Assembly (NCBI RefSeq): GCF_018863415.1
Contig: NZ_JAHKSN010000001.1
Coordinates: 496,001 to 560,000, forward strand
Source: Deinococcus aestuarii
GTDB taxonomy: Bacteria; Deinococcota; Deinococci; Deinococcales; Deinococcaceae
DNA length: 64,000 nt
Direction of reading: 5' to 3'
This document shows, in pieces, positions 1 through 14,186 of the stretch. How positions within the stretch are numbered: position 1 is the first letter of the stretch; each line of letters starts with the position of its first letter. Both the position numbers and the translations under genes were made by a program. The notes under the pieces are model-generated. The model was given only the letters and a program-made list of their open reading frames with translations. It did no database searches and had not been told where the DNA came from.

Positions 1-1226
<1,226 letters not shown>

Positions 1227-1265
1227 GGAGCGCGGTGCAGGCGACCCCTCGGCGAGGGAAGAAAC

Positions 1266-1293
1266 GGGGACGGTCTTCGCATGGACCGTCCCC
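1266..1293. terminator. Hairpin terminator between converging genes
   Basis: Perfect 10-bp arms GGGGACGGTC (1266-1275) and GACCGTCCCC (1284-1293) with an 8-nt loop lie between the converging transporter and siderophore-binding genes. There is no clear T-tract, so it may act in both directions. Confidence 0.6.
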
Positions 1294-1352
1294 ACTTCTC
1301 GCGTCGCCACGTGACCCTGCCGTCGAGCCCTGAACGACGTTTCCGGGAAGCT

Positions 1353-2288
1353 CTACTTCCTGACTTCCCTCACAAGCTGTCTCTCGACCAACTGAGCCGC
1401 CATCGGCCCGCGAATGCGTCTGAACAGGTGATAGTCGAGGAAGTAGACCTGGTTCGCCCGGCTCGCCCTCAACCGAGTGGTGAGGGGATTTGCATTCCAG
1501 TCGGCCCGTGCCCGCGCCGGGGTGTTGTTCCCCGAGGCCAGCACGATCACGGCGTCAGGGTCCAAGGCGGACAACCCCTCAATGCCGACCACCGCGTCCC
1601 TCTTGTCCCCGTCGATGACGTTCAGCCCGAGGTCGTTCAGAAGGCCGCCCGTCCAGTCGTTGCTGTCGCTGATCGTGAAGGTGTTCCGGGCGTCCCCGCC
1701 TCCCGTCCAGACGACCAGGACCCGCTTCTTCCCCAGGGTGCTGGCAAGCTGGGCCCTGGTTTGCTGCACCCCTCTGTTGTAGTTGCTCAGCACTTTGGAG
1801 AAGGCCTGCTCCCGGTCGAGTGCCCGGGCGAGGAGCGGGAGCGTCTTCTGCCATTCGTTCCTGTCCGTCCCCTTGAAGAGAAGGGTCGGCGCGATGCGGC
1901 TCAGTTGGGGGTAGACCTGGGAGGCGTAGTCCTCGCCGACGATGAGATCGGGCTTGAGGGAAACCAGAATCTCCAGGTTCGGGTTGAAGCGGTCTCCGAC
2001 ATTGATGGGGTTGGAGGTCACGCGGCTTCCCAGGTACTTGATGTCACGCAGGGAGGAACCGAAGGCGGGCGTCTTGATGTAGGTCGACGCCTCTCCATAA
2101 CCGACAGGCTGCACCCCGAGGGACAGGAGCAGATCCAGCGCGTGGGGTCCGAGGGCCACCACGCGGAGGGGCTTTTTCGGGATGGTCGTGGTTCCGGCAC
2201 TGTGCCCAATGGTCGCCGGGTAGGCGGTCGCTGCCGCCACACCCAGACCGCAGACCAGAACGGTCGAGCCTAACAAACGTCTGCGCAT
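1353..2288 (-). CDS. Iron-siderophore ABC transporter substrate-binding protein
   Basis: Periplasmic binding protein of the FecB/FepB/FhuD class that delivers ferric siderophore to an ABC importer. The roughly 25-residue N-terminus is signal-peptide-like ([24 protein letters not shown]). The fold shows two lobes: [20 protein letters not shown] opens lobe one, [26 protein letters not shown] follows, and [11 protein letters not shown] opens lobe two. ATG at 2288 is preferred over the GTG at 2291 because AAGGAG lies 5 nt before the ATG but only 2 nt before the GTG. No permease or ATPase gene is adjacent, so it is an orphan binding protein here. A palindrome over its -35 box suggests metal-dependent repression. 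Confidence 0.85.
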   Translation of the reverse strand: MRRRLLGSTVLVCGLGVAAATAYPATIGHSAGTTTIPKKPLRVVALGPHALDLLLSLGVQPVGYGEASTYIKTPAFGSSLRDIKYLGSRVTSNPINVGDRFNPNLEILVSLKPDLIVGEDYASQVYPQLSRIAPTLLFKGTDRNEWQKTLPLLARALDREQAFSKVLSNYNRGVQQTRAQLASTLGKKRVLVVWTGGGDARNTFTISDSNDWTGGLLNDLGLNVIDGDKRDAVVGIEGLSALDPDAVIVLASGNNTPARARADWNANPLTTRLRASRANQVYFLDYHLFRRIRGPMAAQLVERQLVREVRK

Positions 2289-2344
2289 CACAACTCCTTG
2301 CTACCTGAGCCGGTCGCTCTGGACCACCTCTCGGAAACGCCGAG

Positions 2345-2384
2345 ATTGTGGCAGATGCAAATCCGACTTGCAAGGTCGGATTTG
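2345..2384 (-). promoter_or_regulatory. Promoter with palindromic operator for the siderophore-binding gene
   Basis: On the minus strand TTGCAA (2373-2368) and CACAAT (2350-2345) are 17 bp apart. The -35 box sits in the centre of a 10-bp-arm palindrome, CAAATCCGAC (2358-2367) and GTCGGATTTG (2375-2384). A repressor bound there would occlude the promoter. The sequence matches neither the Fur nor the classical DtxR consensus that I know. Confidence 0.6.
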
Positions 2385-2527
2385 GGAAGCGGCCTCCAAA
2401 TGTGCCGGAGGATGCAGGCCACGGTGGTCCGCCTGGGTGCACGAGGGCCAGCCGTCCCCTCCCCCGATCATCCGGGTCCTGTCTCGACGGGGGGGCAGCC
2501 TCGTCCGGCGCAGGTCCGCGCCGGGGG

Positions 2528-2533
2528 TAGACT
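2528..2533 (+). promoter_or_regulatory. Leaderless -10 box for rapZ
   Basis: TAGACT ends 6 nt before the rapZ ATG at 2540 and no Shine-Dalgarno sequence lies between them, as expected for a leaderless transcript. Confidence 0.6.
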
Positions 2534-2539
2534 GGCCCC

Positions 2540-3378
<839 letters not shown>

Positions 3379-3382
<4 letters not shown>

Positions 3383-4710
3383 GCGAGTCGGCGGGCACAC
3401 GGGGCGGGGGCGCGCGCCGGGCCACCCGCCGGGCCCGGATGTGGATGGAACCGGGGCTGGGGGTCAAACGCTGGCTGCTGCTCTTCGTGGGGTGCACCCT
3501 CATCGGGGCGGTGGGCTTCCTCCACTTCACCTGGACGGGGCCGCTGCACTTCATAGCGACCCGCTGGATTTTGTGGCTCAATGCCCTCACCAAGCCCGAG
3601 GTGCTGCCCCTCTACGTGGTCGGCATCACGGTGATGGGGCTCGCGCTCCTCGGCGCCCTCCTGAGCATCATGATGCTCAGCCGCTCGATGCTGCGCTCGA
3701 CGGGCACGGCCCCCGAGACGGCGCTCGACGTGATCTACTCGCACCGCACCCTCGCGCGCGGCCCGCGCATCGTGGCGGTGGGGGGCGGCACGGGCCTCTC
3801 GAACCTCCTGATGGGCCTCAAGGTTCACACCGGCAACATCACGGCGGTCGTCACCGTGGCGGACGACGGGGGATCGAGCGGGCGGCTGCGGGAGGCCCTC
3901 GACATGATCGCGCCCGGCGACCTCACCGACTGCTACGCGGCGCTCAGCGACAGCCCGGTCCTGGCCCGGCTGCTGCTGCACCGTTTCGGGCGCGGGGAGG
4001 GGCTGGAGGGACACACCTTCGGCAATCTTCTCCTCGCCACCCTCAGCGAGGAGCAGGGCGGGCTCCAGGGCGCGATGCGCGACATCCACGAGGTGCTGCG
4101 GGTGCGCGGGCAGGTCTTCCCCGCCACGACCCGGCCCGCCACCCTCGTCGCGCGGCTCTCCGACGGGCGCGAGGTGCGCGGCGAGAGTCGGCTCAGCGGG
4201 CAGGTGGGCCCCGCCCGCATTCTCGACGTGCGGCTCGAACCCCCCGGCCTGCCCGCGCTCCCCGACGTGCTGGGCGCCGTGCGGGGGGCGGAGCTGATCG
4301 TCCTGGGACCGGGGAGCCTATTCACCTCGATCATCCCCGCCCTGCTCGTGCCGGACATCGCGCGGGCGGTGCGCGAATCGGACGCGCCCATCGTCTACGT
4401 CGCCAGCCTGATGAGCGAACCCGGCGAGACGACGGGGCTCACCCTGGAAGACCACGTGCTCGCCATCACCGCCCACCTGGGCCGCGCGCCCACCTGGGTC
4501 CTCATGAACAGCGCCCCCATTCCCGAGGGCGTGCGTGAACGCTATGCCGCCGAGGGTGCCCAGGTGCTCGACCTCGCGGGTGCCAGCCGCGACCTGCGGG
4601 GCCGGGTGCGAACCGCCCCCCTCCTCCAGCCCGGCCCCACCGCCCGCCACGACCCGGCGGCGCTGGCCCAGGCCCTGCTGGCGCTGATCTCGCGGGCGCG
4701 GGCGGCCTGA
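3379..4710 (+). CDS. yvcK: YvcK/CofD-like protein with N-terminal membrane anchor
   Basis: YvcK family, needed for growth on gluconeogenic carbon sources and for cell-wall precursor balance in Bacillus; it binds UDP-sugars. The start is the ATG in the ATGA overlap with rapZ. Residues 1-30 are Arg-rich, two membrane segments lie at about 31-50 and 75-100, and the CofD-like Rossmann domain starts at residue 131 with [14 protein letters not shown]. It then shows the [13 protein letters not shown] and [10 protein letters not shown] blocks typical of the family. At 443 aa it is longer than the ~320 aa soluble form because of the membrane anchor. Co-translation with rapZ is likely. Confidence 0.92.
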
Positions 4711-4783
4711 GGAGGAAGGCTGCCCGCGCCCGGCCTGGCCCCACGGCCTTCGGACGCCTGTCGGGGACCGGGCGGTGAGGAAC

Positions 4784-4804
4784 GTGGGTGAGCGCTTCAC
4801 CCAC
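4784..4804 (+). terminator. Hairpin downstream of yvcK
   Basis: Arms GTGGGTGA (4784-4791) and TCACCCAC (4797-4804) pair perfectly around GCGCT. It is a likely end of the rapZ-yvcK transcript, although no T-tract follows and it may instead be part of the neighbouring repeat. Confidence 0.4.
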
Positions 4805-4843
4805 CCTCGGCCAGCAGCCCTGCACCTCAGGGGGGAGGGCAGC

Positions 4844-4877
4844 GGAGGTGGTCACACGCCCCCTCACCCCGGCCCTC
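4844..4877 (+). repeat. Dispersed repeat core, copy 1
   Basis: The 34-base segment beginning GGAGGTGGTCACACGCC matches 16051-16084 at 31 of 34 positions. Both copies are intergenic and GC-rich, like the small non-coding repeats known in Deinococcus genomes. Confidence 0.55.
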
Positions 4878-5167
4878 TCCTGCGGGGCTGTCCCCGTCTG
4901 CCTCGCGGCTCTTGGAGTCACCCTCAAGGAGAAGGCGGAAGAAGGTGGAGCCGTCGCGCTCTTCAAAATGTCGGTCCGGACGCCCTCTGATTGAAGGCGA
5001 GTGGACGCCCCGGGCCCACGGCCCCGCCCTGCTCGCGCAGCGAGACGGTGGGCTGGCGGATAGAACGCGACACGATCAAACACGGCAGTCCGGAGAGGCC
5101 ATCCACCCGCGCGGCCCTTGTGCCCTGGCCCTCCCGCACCGCTTCAGGAGCTTCAGGACCACCACGG

Positions 5168-5173
5168 TATACT
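5168..5173 (+). promoter_or_regulatory. Leaderless -10 box (TATACT)
   Basis: TATACT is followed by 7 nt and GTG at 5181, the leaderless pattern. This fixes the start of the next gene at 5181 rather than at an upstream in-frame ATG (5118). Confidence 0.65.
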
Positions 5174-5180
5174 CGCGCCC

Positions 5181-5914
5181 GTGCTGACGCTCCTCACCGC
5201 CGCGCTCGTGTCCTTTCCCGACCCAGCCGGGGACGCGCGCGGCGACGGGGGCTACGTGCTGCCCACCCGCCCGGCGGTGAGCGAGCCCGCCCTCGACCTG
5301 CGCGGCTTCCAGGCCCAGCCCCAGGGCCAGGGGATGCGCTTTACCGTGGCGCTGGGCCGGATCGAAAATCCCTGGGGAGCCCGCAGCGGCTTCTCGGCGG
5401 GCGTGACCGACATCTTCGTGAAGACGGGCGTGGGCGGCGTGCGGACCCTCGACCACCTGCGCCTGAACGTGACCGGAACGGGCGGCTGGGCGTATCACCT
5501 GCGCGTGACGGGCTTCGGGGCCAGCCTGCGAAAGGTGCCGGAGGGTGGAGGCCCGCCCACCCCGCTCCCGGCACCGACCGTGCGGGTGGAGGGCACCAGC
5601 CTCGTCATCGACGCTGCCGTGCCTCCCGGTGACTATGGCTACTGGGTCACCAGCAGCGTGTACTCGCCGCTCACGCCCGATGGGGTGCTGCGGCCCGTCA
5701 CCTCGCCCGGCCCCACCTCATTGCAAGCGGGCCGCCCCGGCGCCCCTGTACCGGTGGACGTGCTGCTGCCGTCGGGGGACCCGGCGCCCTTCACCCAGGG
5801 CACGCTCGCGCCCGTCGGGGCGACACGGGACCGGCGCACCCTGCTGCTCCTGGGGCTGGGCGGCCTCGGCCTCCTGACCGTGGTGGTCGCCACCGTGGCC
5901 GTCTGGCGCCGCCC

Positions 5915-5918
<4 letters not shown>
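5181..5918 (+). CDS. Secreted protein with glucodextranase C-terminal-like domain and C-terminal membrane anchor
   Basis: A 245-aa protein with a short signal peptide ([18 protein letters not shown]). The body resembles the C-terminal binding module of glucodextranase-type enzymes: [18 protein letters not shown], then [21 protein letters not shown] and [11 protein letters not shown]. One membrane helix near the end (about 218-240) is followed by RRP. There is no catalytic domain, so it may bind polysaccharide or act as an anchored surface protein. GTG 5181 was chosen from the leaderless TATACT box. The stop overlaps the next start as GTGA, so the two genes are co-translated. Domain assignment is by motif recognition only. 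Confidence 0.7.
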
Positions 5919-6793
<875 letters not shown>

Positions 6794-6796
6794 GGG

Positions 6797-7366
6797 TCAG
6801 CGTTCCGGCACCGGGCGCGAGAACCTCAGGTCGAACAGCCCCGCGTCGAGATATTCCCGACCCCAGAGGCGGTAGGCACGCAGGGAGAGCGCGAGGTCGT
6901 CCACCAGCAGGGCGAGGCGCCCGCCTTCCGACATCAGGCGCAGGCAGGGATCGGGAGACGGGTGCTCGCTCGGCAGTGACCGCAATTCGACTGGCCTCAA
7001 CGGGCACAGACTCGTCCCCCGGACCTCGTAGACTTCCCCCTTCTCCCCCGTCCAGCGGCCCTGAAGCTCTTGCCACTGGAGTCGAAGGGGCGCTGCGAAG
7101 TGCGGCAGGCTGCGCGGCGGCCCCGCCCACAGCAATCCCCCGGCGATCCACAGGGCGAGATACACGAACTGCGCCCCCACGAGCGCCGCCATCCCCCGCC
7201 ACAGCGGTCCCCGACGCGCCCGCCCGAACACGGCCAGCCCCAGCAGCCCCGCGCCGAGCGCCCCGGTCACCGCCACCCCCGTCCCGAAGGACGACCCGGC
7301 GAAGGACCAGAACCCGAGCCCCACGCTCAGGAACAGCACCAGCGCGGGGAAGAAGGGCCGCATCAT
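6797..7366 (-). CDS. Membrane protein of unknown function
   Basis: A 189-aa protein with three or four N-terminal membrane helices (PFFPALVLFLSVGLGFWSF, TGVAVTGALGAGLLGLAVF, MAALVGAQFVYLALWIAGGLL) and a ~90-residue soluble tail rich in Leu and Arg. No family was recognised. The start is taken at the MM pair (7366/7363), which follows a G-rich stretch (GGGGGCG). The open frame runs further upstream, but the extra residues look like non-coding GC-rich translation. It converges with the EamA gene, leaving only 3 bases between the stops. The Cys pair CPLRPV...DPCLRL in the tail could form a disulfide if that part is periplasmic. Confidence 0.6.
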   Translation of the reverse strand: MMRPFFPALVLFLSVGLGFWSFAGSSFGTGVAVTGALGAGLLGLAVFGRARRGPLWRGMAALVGAQFVYLALWIAGGLLWAGPPRSLPHFAAPLRLQWQELQGRWTGEKGEVYEVRGTSLCPLRPVELRSLPSEHPSPDPCLRLMSEGGRLALLVDDLALSLRAYRLWGREYLDAGLFDLRFSRPVPER

Positions 7367-7460
7367 CGCCCCCGGAGCGTGGCGGGCGCCGACGAGCCGA
7401 ACGCCAGGGGTGGGCCGCCGATGGGCAGGAGGCACGGTCGACAGCCGTCCCTCTCCCCCG

Positions 7461-8723
7461 TCAACGCGGCTTCAGGTCGAAATCCCACTCGAAGGAGCGC
7501 CCCCAAGGCAGGGTCGCGTCGTCCAGGGTGTAGGTCAGGCCCACCCGCAGCGGGAAGTAGTCCCGGGCGAGTTCGAGGAGCTTGGCCTGCCCGGCGGGCG
7601 TGTTCAATTCCGCCTCGGGGACCGCCTTGCGCAACTGCGCGCGCACCTCGGCGCTGTAGATCACGTCGTTGGCGAACTCGCGGGCGAGCAGGGCGTCTTG
7701 CCGGACGGGATCGGCCCCCTCCAGCGCGAGGCGGGCGTGGGCGAGGGCCGTGCCGAGGTTGTTGCCCGGCGTGCCCCACGCGGCCAGGGAACGCAGGTTC
7801 GCGTGCTGGCGCAGGGTGGCGAGGTCCGACCACAACCGCGTATTGCCCAGGTTGACCTGCGCCACGTCCGCCACGGCGACCGGACCGCGCCGCAGAAGGG
7901 AGCTCACCCGCACGGCGGCCCGGCGCGGGTCCCCGCCGTTGTACACGTAGAGGGTGAGGTCGGCGGGTCCCTCGGTCACGACCCGGAAGCTGCTCGCCCG
8001 CGCGTGGTTCTCCGCGCTCCGGGTGAGGGGGATGCCCTCGTAGCGGATGACCTGCTGTGCCTTCGCCGGGTCGCTGTACTCGACGCGGACGGTCTTCTCG
8101 GTGGGCGCGAGGGCGCGCGCGGCCAGCATGGCGAGCACCTCGTCGGCGCCGGGGTAGACGAGGACGCCTTCCGGGGCGTCCTGGGCGATGGCCGCGCCCT
8201 CGGCGGGGGAGGGGCTGCCGGGCAGGGCGTCGTCCCAGGTCACGTGCAGTTCCCTGAACACGCCCTGCCGCGCCCACTCGACCATCTGCCGCACGACCGC
8301 GAGGTTGCGCTCCCGGTTCGTCGCGTCGGGCTCGCGCGGCAGGGTGATGAAGGCGTAGATGGGCTGGCCCGTCCGCACGCCCCACGCCCGCACGGGTTCG
8401 AGGCGGGCGAGGGCCTCCTCGGCACTCAGCGGGCTCGTGCGCGATTGCACCAGGCCGCCGTAGGCGAAGGCGTCGAGCGCGACGATCAGCGGCTCGCCCT
8501 GGGGCTGGGCGCCGAGCCACGCCGTCAGGGCCGCCGGGTCCGCTCCCCGCCCCGCGCTCCCGAGGAGGTCGGCCCCCGGCACCTGCACGCTGCGGCCTCC
8601 CACCTCCGCGATCAATGCGGGCAGCACCCGCGTCGCCGGGCGCGAGTCGAGGGGCACGAGGGTCTGCGCGCCCGCGTGGACGGCGAGGAGGGCGGCGCAC
8701 AGGGAGAGGACACGGCGGGTCAT
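7461..8723 (-). CDS. DUF4127 family secreted protein
   Basis: A 420-aa protein with a signal peptide ([20 protein letters not shown]). It begins with the family signature [14 protein letters not shown] and continues with the [13 protein letters not shown] and [17 protein letters not shown] blocks of DUF4127. The biochemical role of the family is unknown; the N-terminal segments recall arginase/deacetylase-like Rossmann folds, but I cannot assign catalytic residues. The leaderless TAGCCT box 6 nt upstream supports ATG 8723. It stands alone between genes of unrelated type. Confidence 0.8.
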   Translation of the reverse strand: MTRRVLSLCAALLAVHAGAQTLVPLDSRPATRVLPALIAEVGGRSVQVPGADLLGSAGRGADPAALTAWLGAQPQGEPLIVALDAFAYGGLVQSRTSPLSAEEALARLEPVRAWGVRTGQPIYAFITLPREPDATNRERNLAVVRQMVEWARQGVFRELHVTWDDALPGSPSPAEGAAIAQDAPEGVLVYPGADEVLAMLAARALAPTEKTVRVEYSDPAKAQQVIRYEGIPLTRSAENHARASSFRVVTEGPADLTLYVYNGGDPRRAAVRVSSLLRRGPVAVADVAQVNLGNTRLWSDLATLRQHANLRSLAAWGTPGNNLGTALAHARLALEGADPVRQDALLAREFANDVIYSAEVRAQLRKAVPEAELNTPAGQAKLLELARDYFPLRVGLTYTLDDATLPWGRSFEWDFDLKPR

Positions 8724-8729
8724 GCGCGA

Positions 8730-8735
8730 AGGCTA
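8730..8735 (-). promoter_or_regulatory. Leaderless -10 box (TAGCCT)
   Basis: Minus-strand TAGCCT sits 6 nt before the ATG of the DUF4127 gene. Confidence 0.6.
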
Positions 8736-8802
8736 GAGGGCGAGCGTGAGGGACGGCGAAGGAAAGGGTGTGGGAACGGCCCCTCCCCCACCGGGGGTCC
8801 CC

Positions 8803-9735
8803 TTAGCGTGCAGTCGCGTTCACCTTCTGCGTCACCCGTAGCGTCAGGGCGAGGCGGGCGCCCTCCTCGAAGGGCAGGGTCAGGCGCAACGCCTGCTCGG
8901 TGGTGGCGTTGGTGCCCGCCTGCAAGCCGTCGGGGCGGTAGGTGCTGCGGCCCGTGACGCTCAGGCGGTTCATTGCCAGCTCGAACGACTGCCCCTCCAC
9001 GGTGGAGCGCACGGTGCCGGGCTGGGCCAGCCGCGTTGTCACGTCGAAGGTGAAGTTGCCCTCCGCATCACGTCCCCGGTAGGTCGTCGTATTTTCGAGC
9101 GTCACGCTGCCCGCCACCCCCAACCTGGCCCCCTGCGGCAGCAGGCCGCTCAACGAGCCGAGAAGCTGCGCGAAGTCGAGCTTGAGGCGCTGTGTCCGCG
9201 CCCGCCCGACCGTCAGCGGTTGCCCGTAGAGGTTCTGGATGCCCTGACCGGCGAGGTCCTGCGTCTGTTGAGACTGCAACACCTTTTCGAACACGGCGCG
9301 GAGCTGGGGAGTCCCGCTCACCTCGTCCAGCGCCACCCGCGTCCTGCCGCCGGGCACCGTGATCTGTCGAAAGACGAGGCGCTGGGTCGTGCCGTCGGGC
9401 AAGGGGAGGCTCTGCGTAGACCGCACGACCACGCTGCCGTCGTTCAGGCGCGGCAGCACCCGCAGCGACTGGGTGACGTTCACCCGCTGGGTCCCCGCCG
9501 CCCCCAACTGCTGCCTGAGCTGAGCCCGCGCCTGTTCGAAGCTCTGCCGCACTTGCGCCGAGACCGCCCGGCCCGGCGCGGGTTCCAGCCGCACGTCCAC
9601 GAGTTCGGTGCGGCTCTCCACCGTGGAGACGTAGTTCAGCGTCACACCCGGCTTCGGGTTCAGGGTGAGCACGTCCTGCGCGAAGGCGGCAGAAGAGAGC
9701 GCCAGGGTGGCGCCCAGCACGGCGGCGGTCCTCAT
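8803..9735 (-). CDS. Secreted protein of unknown function
   Basis: A 310-aa protein with a clear signal peptide cleaved near AFAQ (MRTAAVLGATLALSSAAFAQ). The mature part is Gln/Thr/Leu-rich with many alternating beta-type strands (VTLNYVSTVESRTELVDV; RRGRDAEGNFTFDVTT-type segments). The pattern recalls DUF6263-like periplasmic proteins, but the match is weak. No cysteines or catalytic motifs were seen. Its own leaderless promoter (TAGGCT) and a GC hairpin just after the stop (around 8810-8780) make it a single-gene unit. Confidence 0.65.
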   Translation of the reverse strand: MRTAAVLGATLALSSAAFAQDVLTLNPKPGVTLNYVSTVESRTELVDVRLEPAPGRAVSAQVRQSFEQARAQLRQQLGAAGTQRVNVTQSLRVLPRLNDGSVVVRSTQSLPLPDGTTQRLVFRQITVPGGRTRVALDEVSGTPQLRAVFEKVLQSQQTQDLAGQGIQNLYGQPLTVGRARTQRLKLDFAQLLGSLSGLLPQGARLGVAGSVTLENTTTYRGRDAEGNFTFDVTTRLAQPGTVRSTVEGQSFELAMNRLSVTGRSTYRPDGLQAGTNATTEQALRLTLPFEEGARLALTLRVTQKVNATAR

Positions 9736-9741
9736 GGGCCG

Positions 9742-9747
9742 AGCCTA
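9742..9747 (-). promoter_or_regulatory. Leaderless -10 box (TAGGCT)
   Basis: Minus-strand TAGGCT lies 6 nt before the ATG at 9735. Confidence 0.6.
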
Positions 9748-9797
9748 GCACTCCCCTTCTGTGGGGCCTTCGTTGGGAAACGGGAGGGGGCGGCCCC

Positions 9798-12107
<2,310 letters not shown>

Positions 12108-12114
12108 GCGGGCC

Positions 12115-12120
12115 AGCATA
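12115..12120 (-). promoter_or_regulatory. Leaderless -10 box for rel (TATGCT)
   Basis: Minus-strand TATGCT is followed by 7 nt and an in-frame GTG (12107). The box overlaps the first in-frame ATG, which would therefore lie upstream of the transcription start. Confidence 0.5.
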
Positions 12121-12223
12121 GCGCGGGCGCAGACGCGGGCGGCGGCCCTGTGTCACCAACCGGGAGCCAAAAAAACACCCACCCGGAGGTGAGCGGGAGA
12201 GTGAGCTCGGCAGGCGAGGCCCG

Positions 12224-12328
12224 TCAGCGCCGTTCGCGGACGCGGACGGGAATGGGCACCGGCTGGGGTTGGGGCGAGCCCTGGAGGGTCTCCCGGAGCC
12301 AGTCGATGAATTCACGCAGGCCCTTCAT
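12224..12328 (-). CDS. Small leaderless protein, 34 aa
   Basis: A 34-aa frame with an amphipathic helix at the N-terminus (MKGLREFIDWLRETLQG) and a Pro/Val/Arg tail (PQPVPIPVRVRERR). It has its own leaderless promoter: TACACT ends 6 nt before the ATG. Strongly basic tail, pI high. It lies between rel and the nucleoside hydrolase and is divergent from the latter. A weak stem (CACC/GGTG) followed on the minus strand by seven T (12175-12169) could terminate it. No function can be assigned; a membrane-surface or ribosome-associated microprotein is possible. Confidence 0.55.
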   Translation of the reverse strand: MKGLREFIDWLRETLQGSPQPQPVPIPVRVRERR

Positions 12329-12334
12329 GGAGAC

Positions 12335-12340
12335 AGTGTA
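12335..12340 (-). promoter_or_regulatory. Leaderless -10 box (TACACT) of the 34-aa gene
   Basis: Minus-strand TACACT, then 6 nt, then ATG at 12328. This is the main argument that the small frame is a gene. Confidence 0.55.
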
Positions 12341-12439
12341 GGGACGCGAACATGGGGCAGATGCGCCCAATCTTACGTTGGCTTCACCCTCGGGCCCACA
12401 GTCCGGGACAAAGGTCCGGGGACAATGGGGGGTGACACA

Positions 12440-13375
12440 ATGCCCGCCATGCCCCTGAACGTCATCCTCGACGGTGACCCCGGCCACGACGACGCCGTGA
12501 ACATCCTCCTCGCGCTGACGAGCCCGGAGCTGCGCGTGCTGGGGCTGACCACCGTCTTCGGCAACGTCTCTCTTCCCCGCACCACCCGCAACACGCTCGT
12601 CGTGCGCGAACTCGCCCGCGCGGACGTGCCGGTGTACCGGGGCGCCGACCGTCCCCTCGTCGCCGAGGCCATCAGCGCCGAACTCGTGCACGGGGAGAGT
12701 GGGCTGGGCGGCCCCCACCTGCCCACCCCGAGCCGGGACGTGGCACCGGGGCACGCCGCCCAGTTCATCATCCGCGCCGTTCGTGAGCGGCCCGGTGACG
12801 TGACCCTGGTGCCGACCGGCCCGCTGACGAATGTCGCCCTGGCCCTGCGCCTCGCGCCGGACATCGCGCCCCTGATCCGGCAGATCGTCTGGATGGGCGG
12901 CTCGACCGACGTGGGGAACTGGACGCCCGCCGCCGAATTCAACGCCCTGGCCGACCCGGAGGCCGCCCACATCGTCTTCACCTCCGGCGTGCCCCTCACC
13001 ATGATCGGCCTGAACGCCTCACACCAGGCCATCGCCCACCCGGCGCGGGTGGCGGCCTTCCGGGAGCTGGGCACCGAGGTCGGCGAGTTCGTGGCCGTGC
13101 TGCTCGAATTCTTTGCCGAACACCACCGTGAGCGTTACGGCTGGGACGGCGGCGCCCTCCACGACCCGCTGACGGTGGCGTGGCTGCTGCGTCCCGAGCT
13201 GTTCAGGACGCGCCCCATGCACGTCGAGATCGACCTGACGGGCGGCCCCAGCCGGGGGCGAACGGTGGCGGACGTGTGGGGCGTGACGGGCCGGGCGCCC
13301 AACGCCGAGGTGATGACGGAGGTGGACGCGGACGGGTTTTTCGGGCTGCTGGCGGAGCGGGTGGAGCAGTATTGA
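12440..13375 (+). CDS. Inosine-uridine preferring nucleoside hydrolase family
   Basis: Hydrolyses the N-glycosidic bond of (purine/pyrimidine) ribonucleosides to base and ribose for salvage. The Ca-binding N-terminal motif is DGDPGHDDAVN, equivalent to the family DxDxxxDD. LTTVFGNVSLPRTTRN, the VTLVPTGPLTNVALAL strand and NFNALADPEAAHIVF-type loop (AAEFNALADPEAA) are all present. Start: ATG 12440 follows GGGGGGTG as a possible ribosome site. ATG 12449, with CACAAT 7 nt upstream, is a leaderless alternative that loses only three residues. Length ~311 aa is standard. Substrate preference is not visible. Confidence 0.9.
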   Translation: MPAMPLNVILDGDPGHDDAVNILLALTSPELRVLGLTTVFGNVSLPRTTRNTLVVRELARADVPVYRGADRPLVAEAISAELVHGESGLGGPHLPTPSRDVAPGHAAQFIIRAVRERPGDVTLVPTGPLTNVALALRLAPDIAPLIRQIVWMGGSTDVGNWTPAAEFNALADPEAAHIVFTSGVPLTMIGLNASHQAIAHPARVAAFRELGTEVGEFVAVLLEFFAEHHRERYGWDGGALHDPLTVAWLLRPELFRTRPMHVEIDLTGGPSRGRTVADVWGVTGRAPNAEVMTEVDADGFFGLLAERVEQY

Positions 13376-13400
13376 TGGCCGGGCGTTGCCGCGTTCGCCC

Positions 13401-14153
13401 TCAGTGAGCCGAGGCGTTCATCTGGCCGAAAACGGCGTCGTAATTGCCGTCCACCTCAGCAAACCGCAACGGCTTCACCCGCTCGACCAGAATCTCAGCC
13501 GCGTTCGGCGAGGTCTCCAGGAGGTCCATGACCTCTTCGATGAACTCCCCCAGCGGCATGGCGCCCGGGTCGCTGGCCTGCCCCGGACCCATCAACTCCG
13601 TCTGCACGTAGGGCGGGACAAGTTCAATGACCTGCACCGACGTATCCCGGAGCTGGTGGCGCAGCGACTGGGTGTAGGAGTGGATGGCTGCCTTCGTCGC
13701 GCTGTAGGTCGGAGTCGCGGCCAGGGGCAGGAACGCCAGGCCGGACGACACCGTGAGGATCGCCGCGCGTGGCTGGCTCGTCAACAGGGGCAGCAACGCC
13801 GCCGTGAGGCGAATCGGGCCGAGCAGGTTTGTCGCCACGGTCGCCTCGGCGTCTTCCAGGGCCCCGCTCCGCACCGACTCGGCGCGCATGATGCCCGCGT
13901 TGTGGATGACCACGTTCAGAGCCGGGTACTCGGCCTGGAGCCGCTGAGCAAAGCCGCGAATCGCCTCCGGGTCCTCGATGTCGAGGACGGCGGATTTCAT
14001 TCCCGGATTCGCGGCCGTCACCTCATCGAGTACGCCCTGACGGCGCCCCGCGATGACGACCTGATTGCCGCGGGCGTGAAAGGCCTCGGCGAGCGCGCGG
14101 CCTATGCCCGAGCCCCCGCCAGTGATCAGGATGGTGTTGCCGTTCATCTGCAT
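13401..14153 (-). CDS. Short-chain dehydrogenase/reductase, classical type
   Basis: A 250-aa NAD(P)-dependent oxidoreductase. The cofactor motif is TGGGSGIGRA, then VIHNAGIMRA, and the catalytic Tyr-Lys pair is intact in TYSATKAAIHSYTQSLR. The C-terminal part resembles DltE/YkoF-type SDRs (VQVIELVPPYVQTEL). ATG 14153 follows AGGAGG by 6 nt. It is divergent from an HxlR regulator, and a shared intergenic operator suggests the regulator controls it, probably in response to electrophiles or quinones as is common for HxlR-SDR pairs. Substrate unknown. Confidence 0.85.
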   Translation of the reverse strand: MQMNGNTILITGGGSGIGRALAEAFHARGNQVVIAGRRQGVLDEVTAANPGMKSAVLDIEDPEAIRGFAQRLQAEYPALNVVIHNAGIMRAESVRSGALEDAEATVATNLLGPIRLTAALLPLLTSQPRAAILTVSSGLAFLPLAATPTYSATKAAIHSYTQSLRHQLRDTSVQVIELVPPYVQTELMGPGQASDPGAMPLGEFIEEVMDLLETSPNAAEILVERVKPLRFAEVDGNYDAVFGQMNASAH

Positions 14154-14186
14154 GGTCTTCCTCCTGATTCGGAGGATAGGCCCCAC

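Larger units (their letters stand above)
4711..5167. other. Non-coding interval with hairpin and dispersed repeat core
   Basis: No convincing gene was found in these ~460 bases. They hold a perfect hairpin at 4784-4804 and a GC-rich segment whose core (4844-4877) recurs at 16051-16084. The rest is featureless up to the next promoter. Confidence 0.6.
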
